A stretch of DNA of 64,000 nucleotides from Synechocystis sp. LKSZ1 (GCF_040436315.1 NZ_AP031572.1:2294001-2358000); one strand, 5' to 3'; numbered from the stretch's first letter, positions 27,404 to 37,402 are shown. Program-made: numbers and translations. Notes: generated by a model not told the origin, from the letters alone.

Positions 27404-27967
27404 ATGGCCCGTAAACCGCCCCCCCGCTATACACCCCCTCGGGGTTATCCTCCAGAGCGAGACTACGATACTCCCCGCAATCAAAATAAATTTAATTTTA
27501 ATTACGGTAGCTTGGCCCTGCTGGGAGGCATTTTTGTCCTCGGAATTGGGGTCGGTATTGGTTTTACGTCCACCGCTAGTTTTAGCCCTGAAAACGTTGC
27601 CTCTCGGGAAGTCATCGACCGCAGTGCCCCCAATACGGAACTCTGCATTCAATTTGGAGCCAGCGCCATTGTGACGGATATGCGGGTATTTGTCACCTTA
27701 AACCCTTTCAATGTCTATGTCACCCAACCCGTAATGCAACCCGGCTGTGTGTTGCGGCGTAGTAACTGGACAATTTTAGAGCAACAGAAATTAGTGGATG
27801 GCCAACAGGTCAATGATTGCCGCAACCGTATGAATACCTTCGGCTTTACCGGGCCCCTAGAGGGCAAGCCCAAGATTGATTGCATTTATCAAAACGAAGC
27901 CGCGGGCAATTTATTTATCAACCAACCGGGGGCGGTCGGGCCACGACCGGATACGGATAAATTCTAG
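27404..27967 (+). CDS. DUF3172 domain-containing protein
   Basis: A 187-residue cyanobacterial protein matching DUF3172. A short proline/arginine-rich cytoplasmic start (MARKPPPRYTPPRGYPPERD) precedes one membrane segment (about residues 42-62, SLALLGGIFVLGIGVGIGF), after which the domain follows with SAPNTELCIQFGASAIVTDMRVFVTLNPFNVYV and four cysteines that could pair outside the membrane. Function unknown. It lies 116 bases after guaB3 and 108 before hemH. Confidence 0.82.
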   Translation: MARKPPPRYTPPRGYPPERDYDTPRNQNKFNFNYGSLALLGGIFVLGIGVGIGFTSTASFSPENVASREVIDRSAPNTELCIQFGASAIVTDMRVFVTLNPFNVYVTQPVMQPGCVLRRSNWTILEQQKLVDGQQVNDCRNRMNTFGFTGPLEGKPKIDCIYQNEAAGNLFINQPGAVGPRPDTDKF

Positions 27968-28075
27968 TCCCTTCCATGCCGCTCCCTGAGCCGATCTGAG
28001 CGAAGACTTCCCTTTTGGCCAAATATTGTTAAACTTGGTAAAGAATCTGAACAAAAACCATTTATTTTTAATGCC

Positions 28076-29239
28076 ATGGGTCGTGTTGGGGTATTGTTGC
28101 TCAATTTAGGAGGGCCGGAGAAACTAGAGGATGTCCGTCCTTTTCTCTTTAATCTCTTCGCAGACCCAGAAATTATTCGACTGCCCTTCCCCTGGTTGCA
28201 GAAACCCTTAGCCTGGCTCATTTCAACCCTCCGCAGTGCTAAGTCTCAAAAAAATTACGAACAAATTGGCGGCGGCTCTCCCCTTCTGCAAATTACCGAA
28301 GCTCAGGGAGAGGCCCTGGGCCAAAAATTAACGGAAATGGGCCAAAACGCCCACATTTACATTGGCATGCGCTATTGGCATCCCTTCACCGAGGAAGCCA
28401 TGGCTCAAATTAAGGGAGACCAGATTCAGCAGTTGGTGATTTTGCCCCTCTATCCCCATTTTTCCATCAGTACCAGTGGCTCTAGCTTTCGTGTGCTAGA
28501 GGAATTGTGGAAGCAAGACCTCACTCTACAGCAGTTAGACTATACTTTGATTCCGTCTTGGTACGATCATCCAGGTTATCTCCAGGCCATGGCCGACCTG
28601 ATTCAGCAAGAACTGGCCAAATTTCCCCAACCGGATCACGTGCATATTTTCTTCAGTGCCCACGGTGTTCCCCAAAGCTACGTCGATGAAGCCGGCGACC
28701 CCTACCAGGCAGAAATTGAGGCCTGTACTCGCCTGATCATGAAGACCCTGAACCGGCCCAATGCCCATACTCTGGCTTACCAAAGCCGAGTCGGCCCTGT
28801 AGAATGGCTCAAACCCTACACAGAAGATGCCCTGCATGAACTCGGTCAGGAAGGGATCAAGGATTTACTAGTAGTTCCCATTAGCTTTGTTTCGGAACAC
28901 ATTGAAACCCTCCAGGAAATTGATATTGAATATCGAGAAATTGCAGAGGAAGCGGGGATTTCCAATTTCCTACGGGTGCCGGCCCTCAATACCCATCCCG
29001 TTTTTATCAACGCTTTGGCCCAAATGGTGGTAGATTCTCTGTCCCAACCCCCCTGCACCTTTGAGACGGTTCCCCATCCCAAGAAAAATATGAAGATGTA
29101 CCCCCAGGAACGTTGGGAGTGGGGCATGACAACGGCGGCCGAAGTCTGGAATGGCCGCTTGGCGATGCTGGGTTTTATTGCATTGATTCTGGAATTATTG
29201 AGTGGTCGAGGGCCGCTTCATTTTGTCGGTCTTCTGTAG
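28076..29239 (+). CDS. hemH: Ferrochelatase with C-terminal chlorophyll-binding-type helix
   Basis: A 387-residue ferrochelatase, which inserts Fe2+ into protoporphyrin IX to make haem. The catalytic domain (residues about 1-320) has [18 protein letters not shown] at the start and the active-site His196 in [20 protein letters not shown] linker leads to a C-terminal CAB/HLIP-type membrane helix (about 345-387) with the motif [20 protein letters not shown], found in cyanobacterial and plastid ferrochelatases, where it anchors the enzyme and binds chlorophyll and carotenoid. The last 65 bases overlap the end of the convergent WD40 gene. Confidence 0.95.
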   Translation: MGRVGVLLLNLGGPEKLEDVRPFLFNLFADPEIIRLPFPWLQKPLAWLISTLRSAKSQKNYEQIGGGSPLLQITEAQGEALGQKLTEMGQNAHIYIGMRYWHPFTEEAMAQIKGDQIQQLVILPLYPHFSISTSGSSFRVLEELWKQDLTLQQLDYTLIPSWYDHPGYLQAMADLIQQELAKFPQPDHVHIFFSAHGVPQSYVDEAGDPYQAEIEACTRLIMKTLNRPNAHTLAYQSRVGPVEWLKPYTEDALHELGQEGIKDLLVVPISFVSEHIETLQEIDIEYREIAEEAGISNFLRVPALNTHPVFINALAQMVVDSLSQPPCTFETVPHPKKNMKMYPQERWEWGMTTAAEVWNGRLAMLGFIALILELLSGRGPLHFVGLL

Positions 29240-30191
29240 GCAAATAATTGCCCCAGAGTCGAATCTGTCGGTCTTGGCCCCCAGTGACGAGATAACGGCC
29301 ATCTCTGGATAGGGCCGCACACCAAATCCGTCCCTGGTGTTCCCGTTGCTGGTGAAAACAATGGCCCGTCTCCAGTTCCCAAAAGCGGATACTTTCGTCC
29401 CAACTGGCGGTGATAATGACGTGGTTGTCGGGGCTAACCAAAAGATCGGCAATACTTTTACTATGTCCACGCACAGTTTTACGGCATTTACCCTGACGGA
29501 CATCCCAAATACTGATGGCTTTATTTTTACCTAGGGCCACAATTCGGCTGGCATCCTGGGTGATGACCGCCTTGTCAAATTGCTGAGAATGACTGGTCAA
29601 GACTTGGACACAGGCCCCCAAGTCTAAATCCCAGCAACGAATGGTGCCGTCCCAACTGCCACTGATTAGATAACGATTATCTGAGGTAAAGGTCAGACTA
29701 TTGATATCCCCCTGATGGCCAACGAGTGGGCCAAGGTAATCTCCCGTTGGAAACTGCCAAAGGTGAATGTGATGGTTCCAATCCGCGCTGGCTAGGCAGG
29801 TCTCCGTAGAATTAATGGCTAAGCTACTAACCGGCTGTCTTGAGCCGAATGAATAGCCTTCGTTGAGGGATTGACGGGCCGGTAAATGCCGACATTGAAT
29901 GGGTTCATCCCAGCTATAGGTGACCAGATACTCCTCCCTGGCAGAAATCCACAGGCCCTTAATTTGATGCAGGCCCGTTAGGGTGCGCAGACAATGGCCA
30001 GAGGCTAAATCCCAGATTTTAAGCGCGCCGTCCAAACTCCAACTATAGAGGTGCTCTCCCGTGAGACTCAGGGCCAGGGCATAGACAGATTTTTCATGGC
30101 CGGTTAGACAGCGTAGACAACGGAAGCGGGAGTAGTCAGGAGCTGGAGCCGTCATTAGCGAGGCGGAATAGGGCGCAACAGGGAACAGCAT
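29175..30191 (-). CDS. WD40 repeat protein
   Basis: A protein of about 338 residues made almost wholly of WD40 repeats, likely one seven-bladed propeller. Clear blades include [14 protein letters not shown]...[17 protein letters not shown]...[21 protein letters not shown]...IRFWEL and [15 protein letters not shown]...IRLWGN. It has no attached kinase or effector domain. I start at ATG 30191 ([13 protein letters not shown]); another ATG at 30155 is possible, and the frame upstream of 30191 to 30353 is unlike WD40 and overlaps rimI. Its 3' end overlaps hemH by 65 bases tail to tail. Function: protein-protein scaffold, partner unknown. Confidence 0.85.
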   Translation of the reverse strand: MLFPVAPYSASLMTAPAPDYSRFRCLRCLTGHEKSVYALALSLTGEHLYSWSLDGALKIWDLASGHCLRTLTGLHQIKGLWISAREEYLVTYSWDEPIQCRHLPARQSLNEGYSFGSRQPVSSLAINSTETCLASADWNHHIHLWQFPTGDYLGPLVGHQGDINSLTFTSDNRYLISGSWDGTIRCWDLDLGACVQVLTSHSQQFDKAVITQDASRIVALGKNKAISIWDVRQGKCRKTVRGHSKSIADLLVSPDNHVIITASWDESIRFWELETGHCFHQQREHQGRIWCAALSRDGRYLVTGGQDRQIRLWGNYLPTEDRQNEAALDHSIIPESMQ

Positions 30192-30328
30192 GGTAGCAGT
30201 CTCTAGGTTTGGTTTGAGATTGACCGAGTCAAAGAACCTGATCTTGAGAGTAAACCGCGCTTGCGGTTCTCGGCCATGGCAGAATACACAGTATCGGTAG
30301 TGGTTAGTCGATAACGCCCTAGCTCGTA

Positions 30329-30886
30329 GTGATTGACCAACCTCTGGCCTCAAAACTTGCCCTTGCTCCTGTGGTCAACCCTCCTGCCTTAACCACTGTC
30401 TATCATCTATCCTACGCCCAACGGGATGAGTTACCGGCCCTAGCCCAGCTTGACCAACAATGTCTAGGTGGCATGTGGACGCTAGCGGGCTACCAGCGGG
30501 AATGGGAAAGTCCCAACAGTGTTTTACTCCGCTTGACCCATCTGGCCAGCGGTGTTATTGGGGGCGGGGCCTTTTGGCAAATTTTAGAAGAGGCCCACAT
30601 TACGCTGTTAATGATTCATCCCGATCACCAAGGGCAGGGCCTCGGTTCCCGGTTACTAGCGACGCTGTTGGCCCAAGCCGTGACTCGACAATTGGAGCGG
30701 GCGACGCTAGAGGTTCGTGTTTCCAATCAGCGGGCCCTGGCTCTCTACGAAAAGTTTGGCTTTCAAGTCGCCGGACGACGCAAAAAATATTATCCCGATA
30801 CCCAAGAGGACGCCCTGATCCTCTGGCGTAATGGTCTCCAACATCCAAGCTTGGCCCAAGAATTATCGCCGTTTGGGCTGGCCTAG
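30329..30886 (+). CDS. rimI: Ribosomal protein-alanine N-acetyltransferase-like GNAT
   Basis: A 185-residue GNAT acetyltransferase. The acetyl-CoA-binding motif A is IHPDHQGQGLGSRLLATLL (about residues 92-110), followed by EVRVSNQRALALYEKFGFQVAGRRKKYYPD, the pattern of RimI, which acetylates ribosomal protein S18. The length is a little above Escherichia coli RimI because of a 30-residue N-terminal extension. The start is GTG at 30329; a later start is possible, as the conserved part begins near YHLSYAQRDELPALAQLD. Divergent from the WD40 gene. Confidence 0.85.
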   Translation: MIDQPLASKLALAPVVNPPALTTVYHLSYAQRDELPALAQLDQQCLGGMWTLAGYQREWESPNSVLLRLTHLASGVIGGGAFWQILEEAHITLLMIHPDHQGQGLGSRLLATLLAQAVTRQLERATLEVRVSNQRALALYEKFGFQVAGRRKKYYPDTQEDALILWRNGLQHPSLAQELSPFGLA

Positions 30887-31222
30887 AGGTGTCATCGCCA
30901 ATCTCGGAAGCCCGACGATACCACTGAGCTCACTGTCCCCTTACCAAGGGGAGGTGCCGGAGGCGGAGGGGTAAAAGTCTATCGCTTTAACTTGACGTGT
31001 TGGTATCTGCCCTTGTCATCATCCCCTGAGTCTATGGTTGGGATAGAAAAAAAGCGCTAGGGCGAGAAAACTGTAACGTTTTATTGCGATTTACCCGCCA
31101 GCAGAGAGAACCTTCTACAATCGCGGATATTTACAAATGTTAAGATTAAGAAACATAACAAGCTTTGTTTCTCACTTCTTTAAGTCACCTTAATATCCTC
31201 TTTACTGTCGTCCCTGTAACCT
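30887..31222. other. 336-base intergenic region with dispersed repeat
   Basis: The gap between rimI and the ABC1-kinase gene holds copy 2 of the dispersed hairpin repeat (30931-30975). The remainder is AT-rich toward the right (31120-31210) and is the likely promoter zone of the ABC1-kinase gene. I see no gene or convincing promoter hexamers in it. Confidence 0.5.
30931..30975. repeat. Dispersed intergenic repeat, copy 2
   Basis: GTCCCCTTACCAAGGGGAGGTG, broken as CCCCTT / AAGGGG stem with a 3-base loop, is followed by CCGGAGGCGGAGGGGTAAAAG. It matches the copies at 7201-7247 and 51219-51260 closely, including the GGAGGCGGAGGGGT tail, and differs mainly in the loop. Confidence 0.7.
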
Positions 31223-32947
31223 GTGTCTCCAACGACTGCTTCTGTTTCTAGCCCGCCCGCTGGTATTGAAGGGATTCGTATCTACGATCCCGCGGCCATC
31301 TCCCGTTACTACCGCTCTCGTCCCTGGCGACTCTTGGGACGGGCCCTGCTCATTTTAGGCTCCTTTCTTTGGTTTTTAGGAGGATTGCTGTGGGATCATT
31401 GGACGGGCCAAGGCGAGGCCCGCAAGGCCCAGCAGGCCAGCGATCTGCGAGAATTACTGACCCGTTTAGGGCCAACGTTTATCAAAGTGGGCCAGGCCCT
31501 CTCCACGCGTCCAGACCTGATCCGGCCCGATTTTCTAGAAGAACTAATTAAACTCCAGGATCAACTGCCCCCCTTCGACAATCAATTGGCCTTTGCTATT
31601 CTGGAACGGGAATTGGGCATGGCCGTGGATGAGGCCTATCGAGAAATTTCCCCCCACCCCGTTGCGGCCGCTAGTCTTGGCCAGGTATACCGAGCGGTGC
31701 TCTACAGCGGTGAAGAAGTGGCCGTTAAGGTACAGCGGCCCTATTTACGTCAAGTCTTAAGTTTAGATCTCTGTCTTTTGCGTTGGGGGGCCAGCCGCTT
31801 TGGTCGCTTTCTGCCCCTGAACTTGGGCCATGACCTGACCTTGATCGTGGATGAGTTTGGCATCAAACTCTTTGAGGAAATTGACTACCTCAACGAAGGC
31901 CATAACGCAGAAAAGTTTGCGGAAAATTTCCATGGAGATCCTGAAGTTAAGGTACCGGCCATCTATTGGCAGTTTAGTAGCCCCTTGGTACTGACCCTGG
32001 AGTGGATTCAGGGCTTTAAGCTGACCGAGACGGATAAAATTCGAGCGGCAGGCGTTGACCCCTACGCCATCGTCAAAATTGGGGTGACGTCCGGCCTGCG
32101 GCAACTGTTGGAACATGGCTTTTTCCACGCCGACCCCCATCCGGGGAACCTCTTCGCCACCCTCGACGGGCGCTTAGCCTACATTGACTTTGGCATGATG
32201 GACCAACTGGAAACCCAAACAAAGGAGACCCTGGCCAGTTCCGTGGTGCAATTGATTAACCAGGATTATGCGGCCCTGGCGGAGGACTTTGTCAGCTTGG
32301 GCTTCCTGGCCCCGTCCACGGATATTCGTCCCATTATCCCGGCATTAGAAAAGGTCTTGGGGAAGGCGATCGGCCAGAGTGTACGGGATTTTAACTTCAA
32401 GACGATTACCGATGAGTTTTCGGCCCTAATGTACGAGTATCCTTTTCGGGTACCGGCTAAGTTTGCCCTGATCATTCGTTCCCTCGTCACCCAGGAAGGA
32501 TCGGCCCTGAGCCTCGACCCCAACTTCAAGATTGTGGAAGTCGCCTATCCCTACGTGGCCCGGCGTTTACTCACCGGCGAATCCCCCCAACTGCGGCGCC
32601 AACTGTTAAATGTACTGTTTAAAAATGGCAAGTTCCAGTGGCAACGTTTAGAAAGCATGATTGCTATCGCCCGTTCCGATAGTCAGTTTGACCTATTGCC
32701 CACGGCCCAGATGGGGTTCCAGTATCTGATGTCCGAAGAAGGGCTGTATCTGCGTCGTCAGCTACTATTGGCCCTAACGGAAGACGAACGATTGCATACG
32801 GCCGAGGTGCAACGACTCTGGGGCCTGATTAAGGATGAAATTAAACCTCAGCAGATCTTTTCCGTTGCCATTAATGCGATTCGAGATTTTTCCCTGACCG
32901 GGGTAACCACTCTGATTTCCCAAACGCCTGCCGGTTCTAGCCGCTAG
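31223..32947 (+). CDS. ABC1 kinase-like (AarF/UbiB family) protein
   Basis: A 574-residue ABC1/AarF/UbiB atypical kinase. It shows the family KxGQ motif at FIKVGQALSTRPDLI (Lys88), the alanine-rich nucleotide loop AAASLGQVYRA, VAVKVQRP, the EIDYLNEGHNAEKF motif and the kinase-like catalytic stretch HADPHPGNLF plus YIDFGMM. One hydrophobic segment lies near residues 40-60. Cyanobacteria and plastids have several such proteins, linked to quinone and lipid (plastoglobule-like) metabolism; the exact target is unknown. The start is GTG at 31223 (MSPTTASVSS). Confidence 0.9.
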   Translation: MSPTTASVSSPPAGIEGIRIYDPAAISRYYRSRPWRLLGRALLILGSFLWFLGGLLWDHWTGQGEARKAQQASDLRELLTRLGPTFIKVGQALSTRPDLIRPDFLEELIKLQDQLPPFDNQLAFAILERELGMAVDEAYREISPHPVAAASLGQVYRAVLYSGEEVAVKVQRPYLRQVLSLDLCLLRWGASRFGRFLPLNLGHDLTLIVDEFGIKLFEEIDYLNEGHNAEKFAENFHGDPEVKVPAIYWQFSSPLVLTLEWIQGFKLTETDKIRAAGVDPYAIVKIGVTSGLRQLLEHGFFHADPHPGNLFATLDGRLAYIDFGMMDQLETQTKETLASSVVQLINQDYAALAEDFVSLGFLAPSTDIRPIIPALEKVLGKAIGQSVRDFNFKTITDEFSALMYEYPFRVPAKFALIIRSLVTQEGSALSLDPNFKIVEVAYPYVARRLLTGESPQLRRQLLNVLFKNGKFQWQRLESMIAIARSDSQFDLLPTAQMGFQYLMSEEGLYLRRQLLLALTEDERLHTAEVQRLWGLIKDEIKPQQIFSVAINAIRDFSLTGVTTLISQTPAGSSR

Positions 32948-33004
32948 GCCAGGGAGGCCAATTTGGTATGATGTCTGTTGGTTTATTTATTTCCTATTAA
33001 TGCC

Positions 33005-33361
33005 ATGTATTACTTGCCAGAACCCCCTTATTTTCTGGTCTTCGTCGGCCTCTTTGTCGGTATTACCTGTGGCCTGGCCTTTGAAGCGACCCTGAAACAA
33101 AAAGTAAGCACATGGCTGAAAACGCCCAATAGCAGTCTGCGGGATTTAGATCTACAGCTCCCTTTCCTCGGCATCTGTCTGGGGATTTGTGTCTTTCTCT
33201 CCTCGGGGGTGGAAATTTTCCTCGGCGATCGGTGGCTATCCTACGCCATCTCCTTGCCGGTCACGCTGTTTATCGCGGCTCTAGTCTGGCGACAATTGGA
33301 TAGTTTGCTAAAACAACTCAAGGCCGGTGGGTCGCGGGCCATTGACCTCGATGCCTTTTAG
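33005..33361 (+). CDS. Small conserved membrane protein of unknown function
   Basis: A 118-residue protein with three hydrophobic segments: about 8-27 (YFLVFVGLFVGITCGLAFEA), 48-70 (FLGICLGICVFLSSGVEIFL) and 75-95. It starts MYYLPEPPYF and ends with a charged tail GGSRAIDLDAF. I believe similar proteins are widespread in cyanobacteria but know no function. The ATG at 33005 is preferred to an in-frame TTG nine codons upstream because MYYLPEPPYF looks like the conserved start. It is 57 bases after the ABC1 gene and 5 bases before tsaE, so it is probably co-transcribed with tsaE. Confidence 0.75.
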   Translation: MYYLPEPPYFLVFVGLFVGITCGLAFEATLKQKVSTWLKTPNSSLRDLDLQLPFLGICLGICVFLSSGVEIFLGDRWLSYAISLPVTLFIAALVWRQLDSLLKQLKAGGSRAIDLDAF

Positions 33362-33366
33362 TCACC

Positions 33367-33846
33367 ATGCTTGATGGACAGTATGAAGTCCTCCTCGCCA
33401 CGGCCCACCATACCCAGCGATTGGGCCAGGCCCTAGGCCAGGGCCTGCCAGCGGGGAGTGTGATTTTATTGAGGGGAGACCTAGGGGCCGGTAAAACCAC
33501 CCTGGTTCAAGGCATTGGTGACGGCTTGGGCATTACCGAGCCCATTGTCAGTCCGACCTTTACCTTAATTAATGAATACCTCGAGGGCCGTCTGCCGCTC
33601 TACCACCTTGACCTCTATCGCTTGGCCCCGACGGAAGTGGCCCAGCTTTACCTGGAACAATATTGGCTTGGTCAGGATTATCCCCTCGGCCTCACCGCTA
33701 TTGAATGGGCCGACCGCTTACCCCAACAGCCCGAGCAATGGCTGACGATTGAGCTTTATCCCTTCAATACAGGACGAGGGGCCAAGCTCATCTCCCCCTG
33801 GCTCGATCTAAAACCGCTCCTAACAAACGTTTTCTCCTTCCATTAA
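33367..33846 (+). CDS. tsaE: tRNA threonylcarbamoyladenosine biosynthesis ATPase TsaE
   Basis: The 159-residue P-loop ATPase that works with TsaB and TsaD to place threonylcarbamoyl on A37 of tRNAs. Walker A GDLGAGKTT has Lys43, and the family signatures VSPTFTLINEY and LPLYHLDLYRL are present, followed by GLTAIEWADRL. Length is normal. Start ATG at 33367, five bases after the preceding small membrane gene; the SNF2 helicase gene follows within 26 bases. Confidence 0.95.
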   Translation: MLDGQYEVLLATAHHTQRLGQALGQGLPAGSVILLRGDLGAGKTTLVQGIGDGLGITEPIVSPTFTLINEYLEGRLPLYHLDLYRLAPTEVAQLYLEQYWLGQDYPLGLTAIEWADRLPQQPEQWLTIELYPFNTGRGAKLISPWLDLKPLLTNVFSFH

Positions 33847-33872
33847 TTTTGACTGTACTAACGGTGTTGGCA

Positions 33873-36800
33873 ATGGCAACCTTACACGGTAGCTGGCGGA
33901 TGACTCCCATGGGGAGATCTTTTTTTCTGTGGGGAGAAACCTGGCGAGATGAGGTGATTCCCCCTGAGCCTGAAGCAAAGCTTCCTTTTCATCCTTTTTG
34001 CCTCAACAGCACTGAACTCCAGGTCTGGCTAGAGCAGGAACTGTCTTTAAAGATGACCAGGGCCCAACCCCAAACGGAGACCCTGACGCTTCCCAGTCGC
34101 GTCCAGAAAAAACAATCCTTACCGCTCTTGGCGAGTCAAATCGGAGAGGGCCTTAAGCCCCAGGGTCTGACCTTGACTCCCTGGCAGATCTCTGGCCTGG
34201 CCTTAGCTCCCTCCGAAACGTTGGCACTTTTGCAGGCGATTCCCCTAGGAGAAACAGAAGCCCCCTTCTGGGGCCAGGAGCTCTTTTTCTTTGCCCATCT
34301 CTACCGCTGGAGTTTAGACCTTTTGGCCCGGGGCAAGATGGTGCCTGGCGTGCAAGCAGATAGGCTAGGAGCCCAGGCCGTTTGGTATCCCGTTTTAGAC
34401 AGTACCCTCGACCAAGCTCGTTTAGCTCTTCTCTGCCAGGCCTTGCCGCCCTGTTGTTTAGCCGATAGCCATTCTAAGCAAGAAGTCGGCCCCCATGCCC
34501 TAATTCTCGACTGTCTCCAGGGCCTGCTCCAGGCCATCATCGGTGAAAGCGGCCTCACCCCCATGGCCAACCGAGAGCCTTGGTTACAGCCTTGGCTCCA
34601 GGGGTTAGTCTCTCGAACGCCCCAACCATTACCAGAAAGCACGGCCCAAAAACTACTCACCCCCCTCCAGCACTGGCAACTCCCCATCCAGACCTATCTA
34701 GGGCATCGCCACAATCGGGCTCTGGAACAACGTCAATTTCGAGTGGCCCTCCGTTTGGCCCCACCGCCATCCGGGTCAGAAAACTGGCGGCTAGAGTATC
34801 TGCTTCAGGCCCTGGATGAGGCAACCTTTCAAGTCGAAGCGGCCAGTATTTGGCAACTCGAGGCCGAAGCCATGGTTTATCACGGCCGGACAATCCATCA
34901 CCCCTCGGAAACGCTCTTGCAGGGTCTAGGCCTCGCGTCTCGTTACTATCCCCCCATTGCCCAGAGTTTAGAAACTGGCTATCCGACGGGCTGTGACCTT
35001 GACCCTATCCAGGCCTACGAGTTTATTCAGGCCATTGCTTGGCAGTTGCAAGACCGAGGGCTGGGGGTAATTCTACCGGCGGGCCTCCAGGGCGGCCAAT
35101 CCAGTCAACGTCTGGGGGTCAGTATTCAGAGCCAAGTCCAGCCCAAAAAAGGTGAACGTCTCAGCTTTCAAAGTTTGGTGAGCTATCGGTTACAACTGAT
35201 GCTGGGGAAGCAGGTGATTTCCGAGCGGGATTTCCAGAACTTACTAGACCAGCGTTCTCCCTTAGTGGAAATTGGCGGCCAATGGCTAATTCTGCAACCG
35301 GTGGAAGTCCGGGCAGCCCAGGCAATTCTACAACAACGCCAAGGGCCGCTCGATTTAACCGTTGAAGAGGCCCTGCGTCTAGCCGTGGGAGAGCGCCAAA
35401 CCCTGGCCAAACTTCCCGTGGTTAAGTTTGAGGCCACGGGTATTCTCCAAGACCTAATCCAGACCTTGAGCAATCCCCAAGGGGTCAAACCCATGGCCGC
35501 ACCACCCGGTTTTAAAGGAGAGCTGAGACCCTACCAGGCCAGGGGGGTAGGCTGGTTAGCCTTCTTGGAACGCTGGGGCCTGGGGGCCTGTCTGGCTGAT
35601 GATATGGGATTAGGGAAAACACCTCAACTCTTGGCGTTTCTGCTCCATCTCCAGGCCGAAGCCAGTTTAGAGCAACCGGTTCTAGTCGTCTGTCCAACCT
35701 CTGTGCTCAGCAATTGGTGGCATGAAGTCCAAAAATTTGCCCCTGGTCTGAAAGTCACCCTCCATCACGGCGACCGCCGTAAAAAGGGCCAACCCCTGCT
35801 CAAGGCCTATCAATCGCAACATCTGATCTTGACCAGTTACTCCCTCCTACACCGCGATTTAAGCAGTCTCAAGCTTGTCCAGTGGCGGGGTATTGTTCTA
35901 GATGAGGCCCAAAATATTAAAAATGCTGAAGCTAAGCAGTCTCAGTCCGTCCGTCAACTCACCGCCGGTTTTCGCATTGCTCTGACGGGAACCCCGGTGG
36001 AAAACCGTCTGCGGGAACTGTGGTCAATTCTAGATTTTCTGAACCCTGGCTTTTTGGGCAGTCAGGCCTACTTCCAAAAACGCTTTGCTACCCCCATCGA
36101 AAAATACGGCGACCGTCAATCCCTCTACGCCCTCCGGAGTCTGGTGCGGCCCTTTATCCTGCGTCGCCTCAAAACCGACCAGAGCATCATTCAAGACCTG
36201 CCCGCTAAACAGGAAATGACGGTTTTTTGTGCCCTCTCCCGTCGTCAGGCAGAACTGTACCAGCAATTGGTCGATCAGGCCCTAGAAAATATTGAAACCA
36301 GCACCGGCATTCAACGCCATGGCCAGATCCTGACCCTGATCCTGAAACTGAAGCAACTCTGCAACCATCCAGCCCAGTTTCTCAAGGAACCCCAGTTGAG
36401 TCAACCAGAGGCCTCCGGCAAATTACTCCGCCTAGAAGAGATGCTGGAAGAAGTGGTGAGCGAAGGGGAACGGGCCCTAATCTTTACCCAATTTGCGGAA
36501 TGGGGCCATCTCTTGCAACCCTATTTAACCCACAAATTTAAACGGGATGTCCTCTACCTCCATGGCGGCACCCCCCGCCTCAAACGTCAGGCCCTGATCG
36601 AGCGTTTCCAGAACGACCCCGATGGCCCTCAACTCTTTATCCTTTCCCTCAAGGCCGGCGGCACAGGCCTCAACTTAACCCGTGCTAACCATGTCTTTCA
36701 CGTTGACCGTTGGTGGAATCCCGCCGTGGAAAACCAGGCCACGGACCGGGCCTTTCGCATTGGCCAGACCCGTAATGTCCAAGTCCACAAGTTTGTTTGC

Positions 36801-36968
36801 ACCGGCACCCTGGAGGAAAAAATCCACCAAATTCTGGAAAGCAAACAACAGCTAGCGGAACAAACGGTTGACGCCGGGGAAAACTGGTTAACCCAACTCG
36901 ACACCGATCAATTGCGCCAACTACTGCTTCTAGACCGGGGCAGTATTATCGATGAAGAAAGCACCTAG
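33873..36968 (+). CDS. SNF2-family DEAD/DEAH-box helicase
   Basis: A protein of about 1031 residues of the bacterial SNF2 (HepA/RapA-like, YwqA-type) group. The N-terminal 500 residues are a poorly conserved SNF2-associated region beginning MATLHGSWRMTPMG and FFLWGETW. The helicase core starts near residue 545 (LRPYQARGVGWLAFLERWG), with Walker A DDMGLGKT (Lys582), DEAQ box at residue 677, the LTGTPVENRLRELWSILDFL motif III region, and a C-terminal helicase domain with FTQFAEWGHLLQPYL, LSLKAGGTGLNLTRANHV and QATDRAFRIGQTR. I use ATG 33873; a TTG eight codons upstream is an alternative. Probable role: ATP-driven remodelling of RNA polymerase or other DNA-bound protein. No SWIM-domain partner gene is beside it. 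Confidence 0.9.
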   Translation: MATLHGSWRMTPMGRSFFLWGETWRDEVIPPEPEAKLPFHPFCLNSTELQVWLEQELSLKMTRAQPQTETLTLPSRVQKKQSLPLLASQIGEGLKPQGLTLTPWQISGLALAPSETLALLQAIPLGETEAPFWGQELFFFAHLYRWSLDLLARGKMVPGVQADRLGAQAVWYPVLDSTLDQARLALLCQALPPCCLADSHSKQEVGPHALILDCLQGLLQAIIGESGLTPMANREPWLQPWLQGLVSRTPQPLPESTAQKLLTPLQHWQLPIQTYLGHRHNRALEQRQFRVALRLAPPPSGSENWRLEYLLQALDEATFQVEAASIWQLEAEAMVYHGRTIHHPSETLLQGLGLASRYYPPIAQSLETGYPTGCDLDPIQAYEFIQAIAWQLQDRGLGVILPAGLQGGQSSQRLGVSIQSQVQPKKGERLSFQSLVSYRLQLMLGKQVISERDFQNLLDQRSPLVEIGGQWLILQPVEVRAAQAILQQRQGPLDLTVEEALRLAVGERQTLAKLPVVKFEATGILQDLIQTLSNPQGVKPMAAPPGFKGELRPYQARGVGWLAFLERWGLGACLADDMGLGKTPQLLAFLLHLQAEASLEQPVLVVCPTSVLSNWWHEVQKFAPGLKVTLHHGDRRKKGQPLLKAYQSQHLILTSYSLLHRDLSSLKLVQWRGIVLDEAQNIKNAEAKQSQSVRQLTAGFRIALTGTPVENRLRELWSILDFLNPGFLGSQAYFQKRFATPIEKYGDRQSLYALRSLVRPFILRRLKTDQSIIQDLPAKQEMTVFCALSRRQAELYQQLVDQALENIETSTGIQRHGQILTLILKLKQLCNHPAQFLKEPQLSQPEASGKLLRLEEMLEEVVSEGERALIFTQFAEWGHLLQPYLTHKFKRDVLYLHGGTPRLKRQALIERFQNDPDGPQLFILSLKAGGTGLNLTRANHVFHVDRWWNPAVENQATDRAFRIGQTRNVQVHKFVCTGTLEEKIHQILESKQQLAEQTVDAGENWLTQLDTDQLRQLLLLDRGSIIDEEST

Positions 36969-36985
36969 CCTTAGATAGCGCGTAC

Positions 36986-37276
36986 CTAGACTGTCTTCCG
37001 TAGGCCTTTGGCCAGGCCGGCCCCCTCTAAATCCACCGGCACAAATTCGAGGTGATTAAACAAGGTGGTTACGAATGCAAACAATAAAAACGGTAACGAT
37101 AAAACCAGCACTAGCCCAACGGTAGCCAGGGCGTAGATCTGCCGAGTACTACTCCACAGGGCCAGGGCTGTAGCCAAGGAAAGAAAAATAACAATTAACC
37201 AGACAATGATTTGTCCATAAATATCACCGAAGGTCAAAGTACAAACCATGCGGTATTTGGGAGAGTCTTGATCCAT
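36986..37276 (-). CDS. Small two-helix membrane protein of unknown function
   Basis: A 96-residue protein with two hydrophobic segments, about residues 22-42 (IIVWLIVIFLSLATALAL) and 50-72 (ALATVGLVLVLSLPFLLFAFV), and a charged C-terminus. A second ATG at 37249 (MVCTLTFGDIYGQ) could be the true start and gives 87 residues. I believe it is a conserved cyanobacterial protein but cannot name a family. It is convergent with the SNF2 gene, 17 bases apart. Confidence 0.65.
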   Translation of the reverse strand: MDQDSPKYRMVCTLTFGDIYGQIIVWLIVIFLSLATALALWSSTRQIYALATVGLVLVLSLPFLLFAFVTTLFNHLEFVPVDLEGAGLAKGLRKTV

Positions 37277-37402
37277 TGTTAAAATCCTCTAAAAACGTGG
37301 AGAAGCAATCAGCGTAGTTAAAAATCGTCATTGCCCCAGAATTTTAGACGATAAACTCTGGCCCGGCTTACTTTTTAAAGCAGACTTAACAATAATCAGA
37401 AA

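Noticed and set aside
30192-30353. Extended N-terminus of the WD40 protein
   Set aside because: The 54 extra residues show no WD40 character and overlap the start of rimI; the ATG at 30191 is more natural.
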